IMG/VR virus record: IMGVR_UViG_3300047560_000467
Coordinates: 1-25,953 of that record
Length of the DNA stretch: 25,953 nucleotides
Reading direction: 5' to 3' (one strand)
DNA from: a virus
Shown here: positions 18,332-25,626 of the stretch, in pieces
How positions within the stretch are numbered: the first letter of the stretch is position 1
Layout: every line of letters starts with the position of its first letter
Notes under the pieces: generated by a model
Database searches by the model: none
What the model was told of the DNA's origin: nothing
The model's input: the letters and a program-made list of their open reading frames with translations, nothing else
Position numbers and translations under genes: made by a program

Positions 18332-19297
18332 TTAAAAGCCAAACAAGCCTTTAAACGCCGTTGGATTCGCGCCATACGCACCAAGACCAGCGCCAAGCAA
18401 CCCAGTCAATCCCGACATATTTGCGTTTTGCTGCGCTTGTTGCAGTCCATATTGATTCATGGCCGCTTGCCCTTGCGCTTGCGCTCCAGCAAAAATCGGC
18501 GCTGGCGCAACTTGTGCAGCCTGATAACCTTGGAATTGCGGCATCTGAATTTGCGAACCTGACAGCAAGCCAGTAATTTCGTTCAACGGTTGTTGACGCA
18601 TTGCCAACTGCCGCGACAGTTCTTGCTGCTGTGCCGCATTCTGTGCTGCCATTTGCGCTTGCTGTTCGTTAAATCCTTGCGCCCGCGCTCCGGTATCAAG
18701 GCTAATGCCCTGCAAAGCCGCTTGGCTCAACAGATCGTTGCGGTTCTGCGCTGCTTGCGTTTGTGCCGTCCTGTAAGCCTCTGATCCTGGCGTGATGCCC
18801 TGATTAGCAAGCTGATTTTCCATTGCAGCTTGTTGGCGTTGCAGTTGCGGCTCTAACCGCGCCATGATCGCTTGCTGCCCCGTCATTCCTGCATTGACCG
18901 GCATTTGTGCAAGGTTAGACAAATCAAGGCGGGTTTGCAGTCCTTGCCCTGCTGTTCCAGTAGGCGCAAAGGCTTTGTTAATCACATCTTGGGCTGTTGT
19001 TGCGCCAGTTTCACCAAGACTTGCAAGCAGTTTTTGAACTCTTTGCTGCGTGTTAAATGTTTCTTGCGCTGTTGGAGTTAGGGATTGCTTGACCGTTGGC
19101 TGGTTTGTGGTCGGATCAAACGTAACTAACTGCGTTCCAGCGGGCGAATAAATGTTTGGATTATTTATATAACCCTGTGCTATTGCTGTTTCTTTGTTAG
19201 CCGCGCCTTGCGCTGCCGCTGCGCCAGCATAATCAGGAACTGCTGGCGCTGCCGGTTGAGAACCGCCGCCAAATATCGTTTCGACAAGTTTAGCCAT
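18332..19297 (-). CDS. Internal/minor virion protein, 321 aa
   Basis: It opens with MAKLVETIFGGGSQPAAPAV, continues with Ala/Gln-rich helices (about 85-260: ARLEPQLQRQQAAMENQLAN, GFNEQQAQMAAQNAAQQQEL) and ends in GLLGAGLGAYGANPTAFKGL. Such Gln/Ala-rich helical proteins starting near F-G-G-G recur just after the tail tube/adaptor genes of pelagiphage-like podoviruses, where they are seen in virions. I judge it an internal or ejected protein; an adhesion helper cannot be ruled out. Its ATG lies within the last 8 bp of the GNAT gene. Confidence 0.68.
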   Translation of the reverse strand: MAKLVETIFGGGSQPAAPAVPDYAGAAAAQGAANKETAIAQGYINNPNIYSPAGTQLVTFDPTTNQPTVKQSLTPTAQETFNTQQRVQKLLASLGETGATTAQDVINKAFAPTGTAGQGLQTRLDLSNLAQMPVNAGMTGQQAIMARLEPQLQRQQAAMENQLANQGITPGSEAYRTAQTQAAQNRNDLLSQAALQGISLDTGARAQGFNEQQAQMAAQNAAQQQELSRQLAMRQQPLNEITGLLSGSQIQMPQFQGYQAAQVAPAPIFAGAQAQGQAAMNQYGLQQAQQNANMSGLTGLLGAGLGAYGANPTAFKGLFGF

Positions 19298-19718
19298 GAA
19301 CTTCCTCCAATTCCTGACGCATCCACTTTTGAGCGTCTTTTTTCATCAATCCATAAATGCACACATCGCCATTTTCATGTGCATTACGCATAACGCCTTC
19401 CAACTTAAAACCCATGTGATTCGCAAATCGCCGTGACTTTTTGTTGCTCTTGAGGATCGTTCCTGTAATTCGCTTGCATTGCAACTGCTCAAACGCATAA
19501 CGCACAATTGCATCCATGAAACCCCTGCTAATTCGTTCAGCAGCAATGTGCATCAAAATGTTCGGATGTTGGTAGCAATCAAACACCACACCAGCCACTA
19601 ATTCCTCATTGCTGTTAAGCAATCCGATTGCAGAGTAGTTCTGCCATTCCTCGGTTTGCCCTTGCTTGCTTGCCACATAGCGCCCGATGAGTTCTTTCGG
19701 CTCGGTAATGATCTTCAT
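19290..19718 (-). CDS. GNAT family N-acetyltransferase in virion operon, 142 aa
   Basis: The start ATG 19718-19716 overlaps the preceding TGA. MKIITEPKELIGRYVASKQG is followed by ELVAGVVFDCYQHPNILMHI, a GNAT-type beta-beta stretch. ISRGFMDAIVRYAFEQLQCK (R-G-F-x-x-A-I) is the acetyl-CoA region of a RimJ/RimL-like GNAT, then ITGTILKSNKKSRRFANHMG and FKLEGVMRNAHENGD follow, a standard RimI/RimL end. All main elements are present, so activity is plausible. Pelagiphage-like genomes carry such a gene at the same place; the substrate may be a virion protein or host protein. Confidence 0.82.
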   Translation of the reverse strand: MKIITEPKELIGRYVASKQGQTEEWQNYSAIGLLNSNEELVAGVVFDCYQHPNILMHIAAERISRGFMDAIVRYAFEQLQCKRITGTILKSNKKSRRFANHMGFKLEGVMRNAHENGDVCIYGLMKKDAQKWMRQELEEVHG

Positions 19719-21280
19719 ATACCAGCCCAACCCGTTTGATACACCACGTCAGTCGATGCCCATTCAATCTGTATGCCGCTACTGGCGCTTTTCAACTGAA
19801 TTGCGCCGCAGTACCCGATGCCGGTAATGCCTTGCCAGTTGTTTGTGATCGTCGAATCCGATCCCCACACGCCAACATCCCACAAAGACGTGCCCCAAAC
19901 GCCATAGCTTTGAGGACTGTAAGACAGCGCGGCAGTAGTGTCTTGAATGTCAAAATCGACGTTCATGCCGACAAAAATAGCCGGTTGTCCGTTGGTAAAC
20001 AGGCTAGGTCTTGCGCGAGTGAAATACTTCTTAACGCCGCGAGAACCATAGTAATTGAAGGCTTGTAGCGTGTTGGCAGGGATGTTTGCCGTATTGTCTT
20101 GATAGTCTAACGTCCACGCTTTGCCGACGAAGCCATTCCCGCCGAAATAAGGGTCATCGTTGTAGATTTCCCAACAATTAGCATTCCAACCGGTAAAGTT
20201 GCACCATGCTTTTGTGATGTTGTTCATGACATACTGCTGCTGCTGCGAACCTTCGGACGTTGGCACATTGACAAACAGCGCATTGTTTTTTGCGTTGTAA
20301 AGAATCTGCCAGCCAAAGTTGTCTTGATAAGCTCGCGTCGCTTCTGCAAATGCGCCTTGAATCTTGTCCGATAGCGCCACCCTTGGATCAAGCCGAGAAC
20401 TCTGCACAGCAGACGCAAGCGGATAAAGACCGTCAAGCGTAAGGATCAACAGATCGCCGGAATACTTGAACATACACCGCTTGCCAATGGGAGTGCCTAG
20501 CTTCCACACGCCAATCAGCGCCCATGTCGATGCGCTTGCAGGGTCAGTCCCTCGATACGCAACGATCTCGCCATTGCTGGTCACAAACACTAGGTTATCG
20601 TCAGCACCATAACCAGCATCAATCGTCCATGTTCCAATCGCAACAAGATAGCCACCAAACCGACAGATTGAACTCAGGTCTAGCTGTTCAGCCGCCCCAC
20701 CAATGGAGGAAGTAGGCAGATACCACGCCTTGAGGGTGTTCTTTTGAATGAACCAAACGCGGTTTTTGAACAGCGTCACATCGTCAAGCGTTGTCGTGGT
20801 AACGCCCGTTATTGCGGGAGTCGATGCCCCTGTGATCGATGTCCAGTTCGTGCCGTCATACAGCAAGGGAGCATCTACACCGTTGGCGCAATACATATAA
20901 GAGCCGCCAGGCGTAGAAACGTTGACGTATTCCCACCGGCTGTTGGTTAGTCCTGATACTACCGCTGCACCAACCGCACCGCCCGCTGTCACGTTGTAGA
21001 TTTTGCCGCCAGCAACTGCAAACAATCGTTCAGCAGAACCACCGGAATAATTGAACAGGCTTTCGACTTGTCCTGTAATGCCTGTCGCAAATTGCTGATA
21101 GCCGCCCCGTAGGTTGACGCTTGAGACAGTCGGGAACATATTGGTAAGCTGGACAGCGTCCGTTGCTTCCATATTGGCAAGCGAATCGCGGGCATTCCAG
21201 CCACCAATAGGCGCAGGCAAGGAAGCGACTTGCGCCGCTGTGCCTTGAATCATCATCCGACGGCGTGCGCTGGTTGCCAT
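19715..21280 (-). CDS. Tail/DNA-stabilisation structural protein, 521 aa
   Basis: The start MATSARRRMMIQGTAAQVAS is basic; then PIGGWNARDSLANMEATDAV and NMFPTVSSVNLRGGYQQFAT give a hallmark start of large podoviral tail proteins. The rest is beta-rich, with short strands such as NRVWFIQKNTLKAWYLPTSS and GDLLILTLDGLYPLA, which would fit a beta-propeller. The C-terminus has SYGVWGTSLWDVGVWGSDST. Position (after the adaptor, before the internal proteins) and length resemble P22 gp10-type stabilisation or T7 gp12-like tube proteins; I do not choose between them. Its ATG overlaps the stop of the adaptor gene (TGATG). Confidence 0.72.
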   Translation of the reverse strand: MATSARRRMMIQGTAAQVASLPAPIGGWNARDSLANMEATDAVQLTNMFPTVSSVNLRGGYQQFATGITGQVESLFNYSGGSAERLFAVAGGKIYNVTAGGAVGAAVVSGLTNSRWEYVNVSTPGGSYMYCANGVDAPLLYDGTNWTSITGASTPAITGVTTTTLDDVTLFKNRVWFIQKNTLKAWYLPTSSIGGAAEQLDLSSICRFGGYLVAIGTWTIDAGYGADDNLVFVTSNGEIVAYRGTDPASASTWALIGVWKLGTPIGKRCMFKYSGDLLILTLDGLYPLASAVQSSRLDPRVALSDKIQGAFAEATRAYQDNFGWQILYNAKNNALFVNVPTSEGSQQQQYVMNNITKAWCNFTGWNANCWEIYNDDPYFGGNGFVGKAWTLDYQDNTANIPANTLQAFNYYGSRGVKKYFTRARPSLFTNGQPAIFVGMNVDFDIQDTTAALSYSPQSYGVWGTSLWDVGVWGSDSTITNNWQGITGIGYCGAIQLKSASSGIQIEWASTDVVYQTGWAGI

Positions 21281-22188
21281 CAGTTCGTCCCGTAGCCGCT
21301 ATCGGGAATGTTGTCGTAGCCAATGAGAACTGTGCCAGGACGCGGAGCAAGGGACAAGTTAGCGGAGGACATATCAAGAGCCTTCGCTGCTTCCAATTCG
21401 GTCAGATAGTTACGCATCATTGCTGTGGTGTCAAAGCCTTTAGCCTCGAAATACTTCAGCTTTGTAGCGTTGACCATCAGTCGGTCAGGATAGATACAGG
21501 TGTCGGTGTCAGCAGTAAAGGAATTCTTGACAGTCCCATCCGCAGCTTGCGCCCATCCTTTGCTGCGGTACTCAAAGCCAAGATATTCAGCCGTAGACAT
21601 ACCGGGCCAAATCTGAAAGTATGCACCAAGCAAGCGCCAACGAATACGCGGGCCGGTTGAGATATAGCCCGACAGTAACCATTCCCATTGCTGTGCATCT
21701 TCCGGGCCAAGCATTTCCCAATGCTTCGACTTATCCCACATCGTGCGCGGGACAAGACTTTCGTAGTCGCTCGGTAGCGAATACTTGATTTTCTGAAAGT
21801 AGGCAGTAGCACCTGCGGCGCTTGCAGCAAAGTCCTGATTGACTGTAACTTGTGTACCTGAGTCAACCGAAACAATGTAGGTGTTCTGATTGATGCCTGT
21901 GCCTTGAACTTGATACGTCGTATCAAGTCCCGCAGTCGATGCCATCGTGATCGTGCGAGCTGCGGTTGTCCAAGTGCCGGTGGTCGTGATGTATTCGGTG
22001 TAAAACGCGTGCGGTTTCGTCAATTCCCGCCAAGCGTGACGGCGCAGAAACTCGTATCCGTTCGCGTTCATTAACGCAAGTATTTGGATTACGTCCTGAT
22101 TCGTGTTGCCTGCTACGCTTGTCGGGGTTGCAACGCCAAGCTCGTTAGTTACTTGCTGCACTAACTCCAGCATCGTTGTCGTTGACAT
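21280..22188 (-). CDS. Head-tail adaptor-like virion protein, 302 aa
   Basis: I take ATG 22188-22186 with GAGG upstream; the longer frame adds 20 Trp/Arg-rich residues and is unlikely. MSTTTMLELVQQVTNELGVA and QILALMNANGYEFLRRHAWR form the helical start. YSLPSDYESLVPRTMWDKSK and RWRLLGAYFQIWPGMSTAEY are the landmarks of podoviral adaptor/tail-tubular A-like proteins, which form a ring under the portal. It is 44 bp inside the end of the AT-hook protein gene. Relation to P22 gp4 or SU10-type adaptors is likely but not resolved. Confidence 0.72.
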   Translation of the reverse strand: MSTTTMLELVQQVTNELGVATPTSVAGNTNQDVIQILALMNANGYEFLRRHAWRELTKPHAFYTEYITTTGTWTTAARTITMASTAGLDTTYQVQGTGINQNTYIVSVDSGTQVTVNQDFAASAAGATAYFQKIKYSLPSDYESLVPRTMWDKSKHWEMLGPEDAQQWEWLLSGYISTGPRIRWRLLGAYFQIWPGMSTAEYLGFEYRSKGWAQAADGTVKNSFTADTDTCIYPDRLMVNATKLKYFEAKGFDTTAMMRNYLTELEAAKALDMSSANLSLAPRPGTVLIGYDNIPDSGYGTN

Positions 22189-22711
22189 TCTCTTTCCTCG
22201 GTCGGCCAGGTTTGCGCTGCTCCAATAGCATCGCCATCTGCGCCTCAAGTTCTTTCAGTTTTGCGCGGGTTTCTTCCAACTCACCGCTAGAAACCTTTTG
22301 ATTCTTGTTCAGCAAGTAATTCCGCGCGCGTTCGCGCAATCCTACGCCGCCCATGCCAATCCGTTGAAGCTGATTATCGCTTGCCGTGGCGACTTGTTCA
22401 ACCGTCTGAAACTTGAGAATCTGCAACTCAGCCAGTTGATTGTCGCTCAGTTCGTCGGGGCGGTCTTGAAACCAATCTTTCAGCGGCACGCCAATAACCG
22501 GGCCATCGCCGCTTTGCATCTGAAAATGCAGCCATTGCCGAGGAAACCGCTCTTTGTGGTCATCCCGAACCGGCTGGTCAATCACCGTGGTTTTGTCTCC
22601 TGGCACTACGATTCGCACAAACGGCTTTCCCTTGTAGGGGTCTTTCTCGTAGTTGTAAAACTCAACATAGAGTTGCGAATCTGCATTGTTAATATCTGAA
22701 TCGAGTGCCAT
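22145..22711 (-). CDS. Virion-module protein with C-terminal AT-hook-like tail, 188 aa
   Basis: The sequence SQLYVEFYNYEKDPYKGKPF, then PGDKTTVIDQPVRDDHKERF and PRQWLHFQMQSGD is a conserved phage pattern, and ELQILKFQTVEQVATASDNQ then QRIGMGGVGLRERARNYLL completes it. These proteins lie between the capsid and adaptor genes in many aquatic podovirus-type genomes; the function is unknown. The C-terminus has a heptad-like helix (TRAKLKELEAQMAMLLEQRK) and then KPGRPRKE, an AT-hook-like GRP core, so DNA contact near the packaged genome is possible. It begins 18 bp after the upstream gene and overlaps the adaptor gene by 44 bp. Confidence 0.7.
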   Translation of the reverse strand: MALDSDINNADSQLYVEFYNYEKDPYKGKPFVRIVVPGDKTTVIDQPVRDDHKERFPRQWLHFQMQSGDGPVIGVPLKDWFQDRPDELSDNQLAELQILKFQTVEQVATASDNQLQRIGMGGVGLRERARNYLLNKNQKVSSGELEETRAKLKELEAQMAMLLEQRKPGRPRKENVNDNDAGVSAASN

Positions 22712-22729
22712 AACGTTCTCCTGTGGGGA

Positions 22730-23095
22730 TTAGGTTTTCGTGCCGTTGATGCTGTACCACATACTGTTACTGACTGCGAAAAAAATGCTTGTATGGTCTT
22801 TGCTGATACTTGCCGAAGTTGTCTGATTGATCGTAGTAGTTGATTCGTACGGGTAGACCTTGAGCGTGCTTGCACCGCTGTTCGCAATGTAAATCACCTC
22901 CCCCATTTCGGTCGGGGGAAGTTTTACGCCTGTTCCCGATGCAACCGTGTCCACCGAATTGAACACGCTTACCAACTGCGTTGCGTCTGTTCTTGTCGAT
23001 CCCGCAGCCGTGATTTCGTCTTTGCCATCCCCGCAAATAGAAACGGTGGATAGTTGACTGACACCCGAACCGAGAACCCGCGAAGGTATGCTCAT
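22730..23095 (-). CDS. Small beta-rich virion protein, 121 aa
   Basis: The sequence starts MSIPSRVLGSGVSQLSTVSI, has a Thr/Val/Ser-rich centre (DATQLVSVFNSVDTVASGTG), a conserved LPPTEMGEVIYIANSGASTL and ends FFAVSNSMWYSINGT. It appears beta-structured and may be a head fibre or decoration protein; sequence alone does not say which. Its ATG overlaps the stop of the methyltransferase gene (ATGA), so the sugar cassette and the virion genes are on one transcript. Confidence 0.65.
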   Translation of the reverse strand: MSIPSRVLGSGVSQLSTVSICGDGKDEITAAGSTRTDATQLVSVFNSVDTVASGTGVKLPPTEMGEVIYIANSGASTLKVYPYESTTTINQTTSASISKDHTSIFFAVSNSMWYSINGTKT

Positions 23096-23568
23096 TTAAA
23101 TCCTAAAACGCGCAAATCTCGCTGCGGAATATGAAAAAAAGGTTCTTCAAATCGCACATTCTGAAAACCTGCTTCGGTCAACAACGCACCGATTTCAGCT
23201 TTAGAGTAGCACCAATGATGCCGCATCGTATCAGGTTCGGGCATTCCAAACAATGCTCGCCCGATCAAGTCATCATGCCGATAGCCCGCATTCCACAAAG
23301 CAATCACGTTATCAAGACACGGCATCTCAAGCGATAACTGACCGCCTGGCTTCAGCACCCGCCGCCATTCCAGTAAGGTTTGTTTCACCTTCAGGCGTTC
23401 GATATGCTCAAACAAGTGAATCGCAGAAATCTCGTCGGCATGGTCATCCGGCAAGTCAAGCTTTGTTACATCGGACAGCAAATCCTGATCCCCGACGCAA
23501 TCGACGTTGATCCAGCCAGGCCAAGACCTGTCACCCGCCCCTAAATGGAGTCGAATAGCGTATCCCAT
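23092..23568 (-). CDS. Class I SAM-dependent methyltransferase, 158 aa
   Basis: IRLHLGAGDRSWPGWINVDC holds the SAM-binding loop (L-G-A-G, motif I) with an acidic residue at the end of the next strand (INVD). SAIHLFEHIERL is the motif often found in COG4627-type predicted SAM methyltransferases. WRRVLKPGGQLSLEMP is motif III, and RHHWCYSKAEIGALLTEAGF is the standard C-terminal part. The enzyme is small but complete. COG4627-type members usually sit in polysaccharide or glycan modification gene sets, in line with the glycosyltransferase upstream, which it overlaps by 28 bp. The target, a sugar or lipid, is not known. Confidence 0.87.
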   Translation of the reverse strand: MGYAIRLHLGAGDRSWPGWINVDCVGDQDLLSDVTKLDLPDDHADEISAIHLFEHIERLKVKQTLLEWRRVLKPGGQLSLEMPCLDNVIALWNAGYRHDDLIGRALFGMPEPDTMRHHWCYSKAEIGALLTEAGFQNVRFEEPFFHIPQRDLRVLGFK

Positions 23569-24377
23569 GCCGCTCCAATCTGTTCGGGGGAATAGTGCAT
23601 TTGGATGTATCGCTGACCTTCGCGTACCAAATCATTCAATTCATGCCTGTAGGCTTGCGAGAACTGCAACCCGCCCTTGACTGGCCCAAGGTAACAAAAG
23701 TGTCTGAATTCCTTGTTTATAACAATCTTACTGGCGATTACAAAACAACCCGCCATGACTGCGTTAATGAGTCGATTCGGGCTTTTGTAGGTTTCTTCGG
23801 CGTTCGGTAGCAAAACAATGTTGCTTCGGTGCAGCAGTTGTTCTTGTGCGCTGTTCGACCACGGCACACAATCGATCAGGTCATTCGGCCCTGTGCAGTA
23901 GGTCATATCGTACTTTTTCAACATTTGTTGATAGGGCAAGATTTCTTTCAGATTGCTTTGATGCCCCATCCACAAAAATTTGTTGCCGTCTGCGTGCGGT
24001 TGACCGCGTTGCTCCCACGAATCGGGGATTACTTGGGCATCCCTTTCCGCATGGCGGCGAATTCGTCGCGCCATTTCCTCAGTCGGACACACAACTGCAT
24101 CAGCTTCTCGAGCCATTTCTTCATAAAGTTTCCCTAATTGCGGATGCTCAAAGTGGTCATCGCAAATATCGACCACCATTTTTACGCCTTGCCCCTTCAT
24201 GTGATGCCAAAGCATTGCATCATCGGGGTGCGGCTTGGCAAAGACGGCTATATCCGCGCCTTGAGCATTTAGCCTTGATTTGTGTTTGCAATACGCTGAA
24301 GGCAGTTGCGCCCTCAATCGGTAGGATGCCATGTCAGCACCCCCGCGATGCAGCCAGGTTACGCTGCGAGCTTCCAT
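23541..24377 (-). CDS. Glycosyltransferase (GT-B-like), 278 aa
   Basis: The N-terminal half (SVTWLHRGGADMASYRLRAQ, then ADIAVFAKPHPDD and MVVDICDDHFEHP) looks like a Rossmann-type acceptor domain, and ADAVVCPTEEMARRI follows. The C-terminal half has NKFLWMGHQSNLKEILPYQQ, a GT-B donor-domain start, and VLLPNAEETYKSPNRLINAV, equivalent to the E-x-x-x-x-x-S nucleotide-sugar contact. This plan matches GT4-family enzymes. The start ATG 24377-24375 has AGGAG four nt before it. It is embedded between DUF115 and SAM methyltransferase genes, so a shared substrate is likely: a virion protein, or a host surface glycan. Confidence 0.78.
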   Translation of the reverse strand: MEARSVTWLHRGGADMASYRLRAQLPSAYCKHKSRLNAQGADIAVFAKPHPDDAMLWHHMKGQGVKMVVDICDDHFEHPQLGKLYEEMAREADAVVCPTEEMARRIRRHAERDAQVIPDSWEQRGQPHADGNKFLWMGHQSNLKEILPYQQMLKKYDMTYCTGPNDLIDCVPWSNSAQEQLLHRSNIVLLPNAEETYKSPNRLINAVMAGCFVIASKIVINKEFRHFCYLGPVKGGLQFSQAYRHELNDLVREGQRYIQMHYSPEQIGAAWDTLFDSI

Positions 24378-25135
24378 GCGCTCCTAACCCGCAGGATTTC
24401 GGCTATCAGCCCGTCTCCCCGCGCTTCGATTGTAATGTCCGGCATCACGCTAAATACCAGTTGGAACTCGTTTGCCTGCTGTGCCATCGCCATGTTGCTT
24501 ACAAACTTCTTGCGGTGCGGCGCTTCACCCACATAAATTTCAATTGTCTGACCGGCTTTCTCACCGGTAAAGCGTTTCGTCCCATCCTCGCGGATGCAAG
24601 AGTCATAGCCATACAGGATGAACTTGCGGAAGCCTAGCAAGTAACCGATATTGATAGCCCGCAGGCCGGAAGTCGTTCCCCCGCCTACTGCAAGCCTTTT
24701 GCCAATTGCCTCGCATTCAGCGTCTTGCGACCACGAATGCCAAAGCAGCACATTCTTGTCAGCAAGCCAGTCGAACATCACCGGCGGGCATCGGGATGCC
24801 ACCATGTAGACCGTGTGATCGTTCTTTTTCTGAATGCAGTTAGTCCTGTCTCGTGGGTCTAAATCTACCCACAAATCAGGTTCTATGCCGTTGTCGCATA
24901 GGAAATCGTGTGCGCCCTTGATAGCGCAGATCGTCCTGCCTTGTTCGCGTTGTTGACGTATCTCGTCAACGAACTCAGGCATGGATGGGCCGCTCCCGAC
25001 CAGCACAAGTGTTCCATCGTGCCGAGCGGGAGCGGGTTGTAGCTCCGGAAGTCCCCGCGCAAGCGCAGAGCGGATGTAAGCCGAATTTTCGTCGGGCGTA
25101 CCGGCAGCCCGCACAGAGATTTCCAGTTTTTCCAT
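24359..25135 (-). CDS. DUF115/MptE-like putative glycan or diphosphokinase-fold protein, 258 aa
   Basis: TLVLVGSGPSMPEFVDEIRQ, then ICAIKGAHDFLCDNGIEPDL with WVDLDPRDRTNC, and GGTTSGLRAINIGYLLGFRK then FILYGYDSCI are the landmarks of DUF115 (6-hydroxymethylpterin diphosphokinase MptE-like; also found in flagellin glycosylation factors such as Maf). In bacteria, DUF115 proteins transfer nonulosonic acids to flagellin; phage versions are common but undescribed. Here it precedes a glycosyltransferase (19-bp overlap) and a methyltransferase. Its ATG overlaps the stop of the decoration protein gene (TAATG), so it is made with the virion proteins. A role in glycosylating virion or host surface is plausible; the substrate is unknown. 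Confidence 0.75.
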   Translation of the reverse strand: MEKLEISVRAAGTPDENSAYIRSALARGLPELQPAPARHDGTLVLVGSGPSMPEFVDEIRQQREQGRTICAIKGAHDFLCDNGIEPDLWVDLDPRDRTNCIQKKNDHTVYMVASRCPPVMFDWLADKNVLLWHSWSQDAECEAIGKRLAVGGGTTSGLRAINIGYLLGFRKFILYGYDSCIREDGTKRFTGEKAGQTIEIYVGEAPHRKKFVSNMAMAQQANEFQLVFSVMPDITIEARGDGLIAEILRVRSAWKLAA

Positions 25136-25614
25136 TAAGTACCTGCGATGCCCGAAGCGATATGCGGGTAACCGGCAATACAGGTCACCGCAGTTGCGTT
25201 GGAAATCGAAGTGGTAGCCACAAGGCCAAACACCGCGCCACCCGAAACCACAGCATCATCAAGCACGCCAGCGGTTGCGGTGGTGTAAAGCGGGACGTTC
25301 GGAGCACAGTTTGCAGCCAGGTTAACTTGCACCTTGCCGCCCAGTTGCACCCAACCGTAGTAGCCGGAAGCGATGGAAGTCTGAGCGAAGCCCACACGCT
25401 TGCAAGTTGCTGCAATCGTCGTGGTCATCATCTGAGCTTTCTGCGTGTCATAAACGGCGACAGCAGCATAGGTCGAGATTTCGGACAGAGCTTGAACATA
25501 CACGGCTTGACCGCCGTCAGACAGGTTAACCACCGTACCAGTCGTGAATTGCGAAGTCTGATCCACGTTGGTCAGGGTAACGCCTGCGGTATTACTTACG
25601 CTGAAAGTAGGCAT
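25135..25614 (-). CDS. Capsid decoration/head-associated protein, 159 aa
   Basis: MPTFSVSNTAGVTLTNVDQT opens a Thr/Val/Ala-rich, low-charge sequence. The centre (KAQMMTTTIAATCKRVGFAQ, GYYGWVQLGGKVQVNLAANC, then VPLYTTATAGVLDDAVVSGG) resembles small beta-sandwich decoration proteins that bind capsid surfaces (DUF2190-like), notably the G-x-x-G-W-V-x-x-G-K-V pattern. It lies directly after the capsid gene (12-bp gap) with GGAGAAACG upstream of ATG 25614-25612. It probably stabilises the mature head. Confidence 0.72.
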   Translation of the reverse strand: MPTFSVSNTAGVTLTNVDQTSQFTTGTVVNLSDGGQAVYVQALSEISTYAAVAVYDTQKAQMMTTTIAATCKRVGFAQTSIASGYYGWVQLGGKVQVNLAANCAPNVPLYTTATAGVLDDAVVSGGAVFGLVATTSISNATAVTCIAGYPHIASGIAGT

Positions 25615-25626
25615 ATTCGTTTCTCC

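Noticed and set aside
23846-24637. 263-codon plus-strand frame opposite the glycosyltransferase and DUF115 genes
   Set aside because: It is antisense to two genes with clear family motifs, with His/Arg/Cys-rich composition typical of a shadow frame and no ribosome site.
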